A stretch of DNA of 64,000 nucleotides, taken from NCBI GenBank assembly GCA_024349245.1, contig JALDNG010000001.1, positions 694,001 to 758,000 on the forward strand, read 5' to 3'. Every line of letters begins with the position of its first letter. Positions within the stretch are counted from its first letter, which is position 1. The notes beneath the pieces were generated by a model that was given only the letters and a program-made list of their open reading frames with translations, made no database searches and was not told the DNA's origin. Shown in pieces: positions 63,720-64,000 of this stretch. Position numbers and translations under genes: made by a program. The DNA comes from Neodontobutis hainanensis. Its lineage: Eukaryota > Chordata > Actinopteri > Gobiiformes > Odontobutidae.

Positions 63720-64000
63720 GTGATCCCAATATGCGTTTGTGAGCGTATTTCCCTATTTTTGGAGCTACAATAGTTAAATACATTGTTTTTCTTTTACATA
63801 GTTTTTGTCATAAAGTAATTTCTAATGTTAGCATTGCGTTACTGTGGACCATTACCAAATTACAAAAGCTGCAATTTTTTACTAAATCCCACTGAACATT
63901 TACAATCATTTTTCTTAATTTTTAGTTGATTTAAGTTATTTTTTTTTTTGCCGACCCAATAAAACATCCTGCGACCCACTTTTGGGCCCTGACCCATTGT
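63720..64000 (+). other. dmd: intron 51, 5' part
   Basis: A+T-rich intron running off the window. The last ~65 bases look like a dispersed repeat. Confidence 0.8.
63948..64000. repeat. dispersed repeat fragment, cut by window end
   Basis: GCGACCCACTTTTGGGCCCT and GACCCATTG resemble a common teleost dispersed repeat. The class is not determined. Confidence 0.4.

Overview
The window is one large internal piece of a fish dystrophin gene (dmd) on the + strand. No other protein-coding gene is visible on either strand. The reasons for this reading are a long series of short G+C-rich exons with GT-AG borders in A+T-rich introns, a continuous reading frame across all of them, and residue-by-residue similarity to vertebrate dystrophin. 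Examples are EEWPALGDS, YLERDFTYKTPEEL, EVWACWCELLSYLE, VVVVDESSGD and SRAEEWLNLLL. Teleost-type SINEs and other dispersed repeats and the very short introns point to a ray-finned (teleost) fish with a compact genome. I cannot name the species.

Layout. Bases 1-2020 are the end of the intron before human-numbered exon 8. From 2021 to 63719 I place 47 coding exons, 6659 nt in all (2219 complete codons plus a split first codon). They correspond to human DMD exons 8-51. They encode the end of the second calponin-homology domain of the N-terminal actin-binding region, hinge 1, spectrin repeats 1-3, hinge 2, repeats 4-19, a very short hinge 3 and the start of repeat 20. The window ends in intron 51. 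From memory of the human exon sizes, all exon phases and most exon lengths are identical. The fish protein is 78 residues shorter over this stretch. The losses concentrate at the repeat 15/16 linker (exons 41/42), at exons 47/48 and in hinge 3 (exons 50/51).

Three human exons are each split by an additional intron: exon 10 (150-nt intron), exon 20 (1853-nt intron) and exon 23 (150-nt intron). Exons 20 and 23 keep exactly the human summed length (242 and 213 nt). The extra intron in exon 10 is made almost entirely of a degenerate repeat that also occurs in introns 8 and 9. This is the most interesting local signal.

Other content is intronic. There is an antisense LTR-like element with a large 20/16-nt minisatellite in intron 13, and tRNA-headed SINEs in introns 12, 20a and 45. 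A LINE-like 3' tail and a common dispersed repeat lie in intron 27. There are also several microsatellites and homopolymer runs. Speculative regulatory candidates are an alternative first exon in intron 29, a non-repetitive island in the tiny intron 44, and several RFX X-box-like sites.
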